Shown here in pieces: positions 6,306 through 7,429 of a DNA stretch of 7,429 bases (position 1 is the first letter of the stretch; each line of letters opens with the position of its first letter). The translations under genes were made by a program, and so were the position numbers. The DNA is from Thermoflexibacter sp. (GTDB taxonomy: Bacteria; Bacteroidota; Bacteroidia; Cytophagales; Thermoflexibacteraceae), in assembly GCA_025455345.1 (NCBI GenBank), contig JALOMS010000379.1, positions 1 through 7,429 of the forward strand, read 5' to 3'. The notes under the pieces are model-generated. The model was not told the origin of the DNA and made no database searches. It was given only the letters and a program-made list of their open reading frames with translations.

Positions 6306-7148
6306 ATGACACTGATAAAACCAAAACAACAGAATGAAGATTTATTAAAAGATATATATTCATTTGATAAGAATCAAGGTTTCAAAATTTGGTGGTTAGC
6401 CCAAAGCGGATTTCTTGTCAAGTGGCAAGGCAAGTGTTTACTCTTTGACCCCTATCTATCAGACTCTCTTTCTATAAAATATCAGCATACAGATAAGCCC
6501 CATGAGCGTATGAGTGAGATAGTTATCCCTCCTCAAAAGTTAGATTTTATAGACATCATTACCTCAAGTCATATCCATACAGACCACTTGGATGCCGAAA
6601 CACTTATCCCTATTTTTGAGCAAAATCCAAATATCAAATTCATTATTCCAGAGGCAAATCGTGCTTTTGTCATTGATAGGGTCAAACGCCCAAACAACTT
6701 TCCTATTGGGCTTAATGATAATCTGAGTTTTGAACATCTGGGTTTTAAAATCATAGGCATTCCTGCGGCTCATAATGAATTAGAAAGAAATGAAAAAGGA
6801 GAATGTAAATTCATGGGATTTATCGCCCAGTTTGGCAATTATTCTATTTACCATTCTGGGGATACGCTATGGTATAGTGGGTTAGAAGATATTTTGAAAC
6901 CCTACCAATTAGATGTGGCTTTCCTGCCTATTAATGGAAACAAGCCTGAAAGAAAGGTAGCTGGTAACCTCAATCCAGAAGAAGCGGCGCGATTAGGCAA
7001 GGTCGTAGGAGCAAAATTAGTCATACCGCATCATTATCATTTGTTTAAGTTTAATACAGAAGACCCTCAAAATTTTGTAAATGAATGTGTTAAGTACCAG
7101 ACTCCCTACAAAGTTTTAGAGATGGGCGAAGGCATAGAAGTTCACTAA
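6306..7148 (+). CDS. UlaG-like metallo-beta-lactamase-fold hydrolase
   Basis: From the ATG at 6306 the product has 280 residues and no signal peptide. Residues about 27-50 (KIWWLAQSGFLVKWQGKCLLFDPYLSD) are the typical first strands of the UlaG/YtkL-like branch. The zinc motif HIHTDHLD is at 89-96 (HxHxDH), His156 follows in PAAHNE, and Asp186 in HSGDTLWYSG is the bridging Asp. PINGNKPERKVAGNLNPEEAA (208-228) and PHHYHLF (241-247) supply further UlaG-type elements and the last metal His. E. coli UlaG is an L-ascorbate-6-phosphate lactonase; distant relatives have unknown substrates, so only a metal-dependent hydrolase is claimed. An in-frame TTG at 6273 would add 11 residues but has no support; the ATG is preferred. 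It follows the terminator of the previous unit by about 100 nt; no exact promoter was seen. Confidence 0.9.
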   Translation: MTLIKPKQQNEDLLKDIYSFDKNQGFKIWWLAQSGFLVKWQGKCLLFDPYLSDSLSIKYQHTDKPHERMSEIVIPPQKLDFIDIITSSHIHTDHLDAETLIPIFEQNPNIKFIIPEANRAFVIDRVKRPNNFPIGLNDNLSFEHLGFKIIGIPAAHNELERNEKGECKFMGFIAQFGNYSIYHSGDTLWYSGLEDILKPYQLDVAFLPINGNKPERKVAGNLNPEEAARLGKVVGAKLVIPHHYHLFKFNTEDPQNFVNECVKYQTPYKVLEMGEGIEVH

Positions 7149-7183
7149 AATCAGGTGTTTTTTTAAAATGAATAAATCTTTTT

Positions 7184-7191
7184 TAATTTTG
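7184..7191 (+). promoter_or_regulatory. Candidate -7 box for the metal-ion transporter gene
   Basis: TAATTTTG matches TAnnTTTG exactly. The base stretch 7161-7164 is TTTT, one base from TTTG, with a 19-nt spacer. Transcription would start near 7197-7199, leaving a leader of about 70 nt. Confidence 0.45.
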
Positions 7192-7198
7192 TCAAATC

Positions 7199-7220
7199 CT
7201 ACACAAGTAATATCGTGTAG
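7199..7220. promoter_or_regulatory. Dyad in the leader of the metal-ion transporter gene (possible operator or hairpin)
   Basis: CTACAC at 7199-7204 and GTGTAG at 7215-7220 are perfect inverted repeats with a 10-nt centre. The dyad covers the expected transcription start after the -7 box at 7184-7191 and lies about 50 nt ahead of the substrate-binding protein start. Position and symmetry fit a repressor operator or an RNA hairpin; the identity of any regulator is not visible. Confidence 0.4.
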
Positions 7221-7268
7221 CATAGAATCTGACGGTCGTGTTGTTTTTAGGAAAATGATTTTAAACAA

Positions 7269-7429
7269 ATGCTATACTTACTTACAGAGAAAATTCTAAT
7301 AAAAAAGCACTATTTTCTGCTAATTTTCCTTCTTTTTATCATAATCAGTTGCCAAGAAAAAGAGCAATATACAGGCAAATTGCGTATTGTATGTACGACC
7401 AGCATGGTGGCTGATGCCTTGCGAAATAT
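7269..7429 (+). CDS. Metal-ion (zinc/manganese) ABC transporter substrate-binding lipoprotein, N-terminal part (cut by window edge)
   Basis: Fifty-three full codons are present from the ATG at 7269. After MLYLLTEKILIKKHY comes a hydrophobic core and a lipobox ending IISC (Cys28), then a short linker QEKEQYTG and KLRIVCTTSMVADALRN, which is the opening beta-strand and first helix of cluster A-I metal-binding proteins (ZnuA, TroA, MntC, PsaA: 'kl.Vv.T...i.D..rni'). Such proteins bind Zn or Mn at the outer face of the inner membrane, or as a lipoprotein, for import by an ABC permease and ATPase, which would lie beyond the right edge. The metal-binding His residues lie outside the window, so Zn versus Mn cannot be decided. 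The 12 or so residues before the hydrophobic core are longer than usual for a lipoprotein signal. Confidence 0.87.
   Translation, partial: MLYLLTEKILIKKHYFLLIFLLFIIISCQEKEQYTGKLRIVCTTSMVADALRN

Noticed and set aside
7255..7299. Short 14-codon frame ahead of the metal-binding protein as a leader peptide
   Set aside because: It starts at an ordinary ATG and overlaps the real gene out of frame, and it has no run of regulatory codons.

Overview
This is ordinary chromosomal DNA from a member of the Bacteroidota, most likely a Cytophagales-type organism. The reasons are the low GC (about one third by eye), promoters of the Bacteroidota form (TTTG about 19 nt ahead of TAnnTTTG), A-rich sequence instead of clear Shine-Dalgarno sites before starts, a PorP/SprF type IX secretion protein, and an unusually long NusB of the Bacteroidota kind. 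Genus-level placement is not possible from this window.

Layout. On the minus strand at the left edge is the start of rsmI (16S rRNA C1402 2'-O-methyltransferase), cut by the window edge. Behind it, across about 300 nt holding a cluster of GTCCC/GGGAC palindromes (REP-like, probably), lies a minus-strand gene for an exported, nearly all-helical 424-residue protein of unknown function. An AT-rich gap of about 560 nt then separates the leftward genes from a run of plus-strand genes.

The plus-strand genes form probable transcription units. Unit one is a PorP/SprF outer-membrane protein followed after 2 nt by a YdeI/OmdA-type protein with an N-terminal DUF1905 domain. Unit two starts at a near-perfect promoter and carries nusB. 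Then come a small YtxH-type membrane protein, with its own -7 box, and a DUF1573 lipoprotein, closed by an 18-bp hairpin terminator. Next is a UlaG-like metallo-beta-lactamase-fold hydrolase. The last gene is the start of a metal-ion ABC transporter substrate-binding lipoprotein (ZnuA/TroA family), cut by the right edge and preceded by a -7 box and a dyad that may be an operator.

Most genes are housekeeping (rRNA methylation, antitermination) or envelope functions (T9SS-associated barrel, lipoproteins, metal uptake). I see no phage, insertion sequence, CRISPR array, tRNA, rRNA or defence system. The least explained items are the exported helical protein with one buried-type hydrophobic segment, the palindrome cluster, and the dyad ahead of the metal-binding protein.
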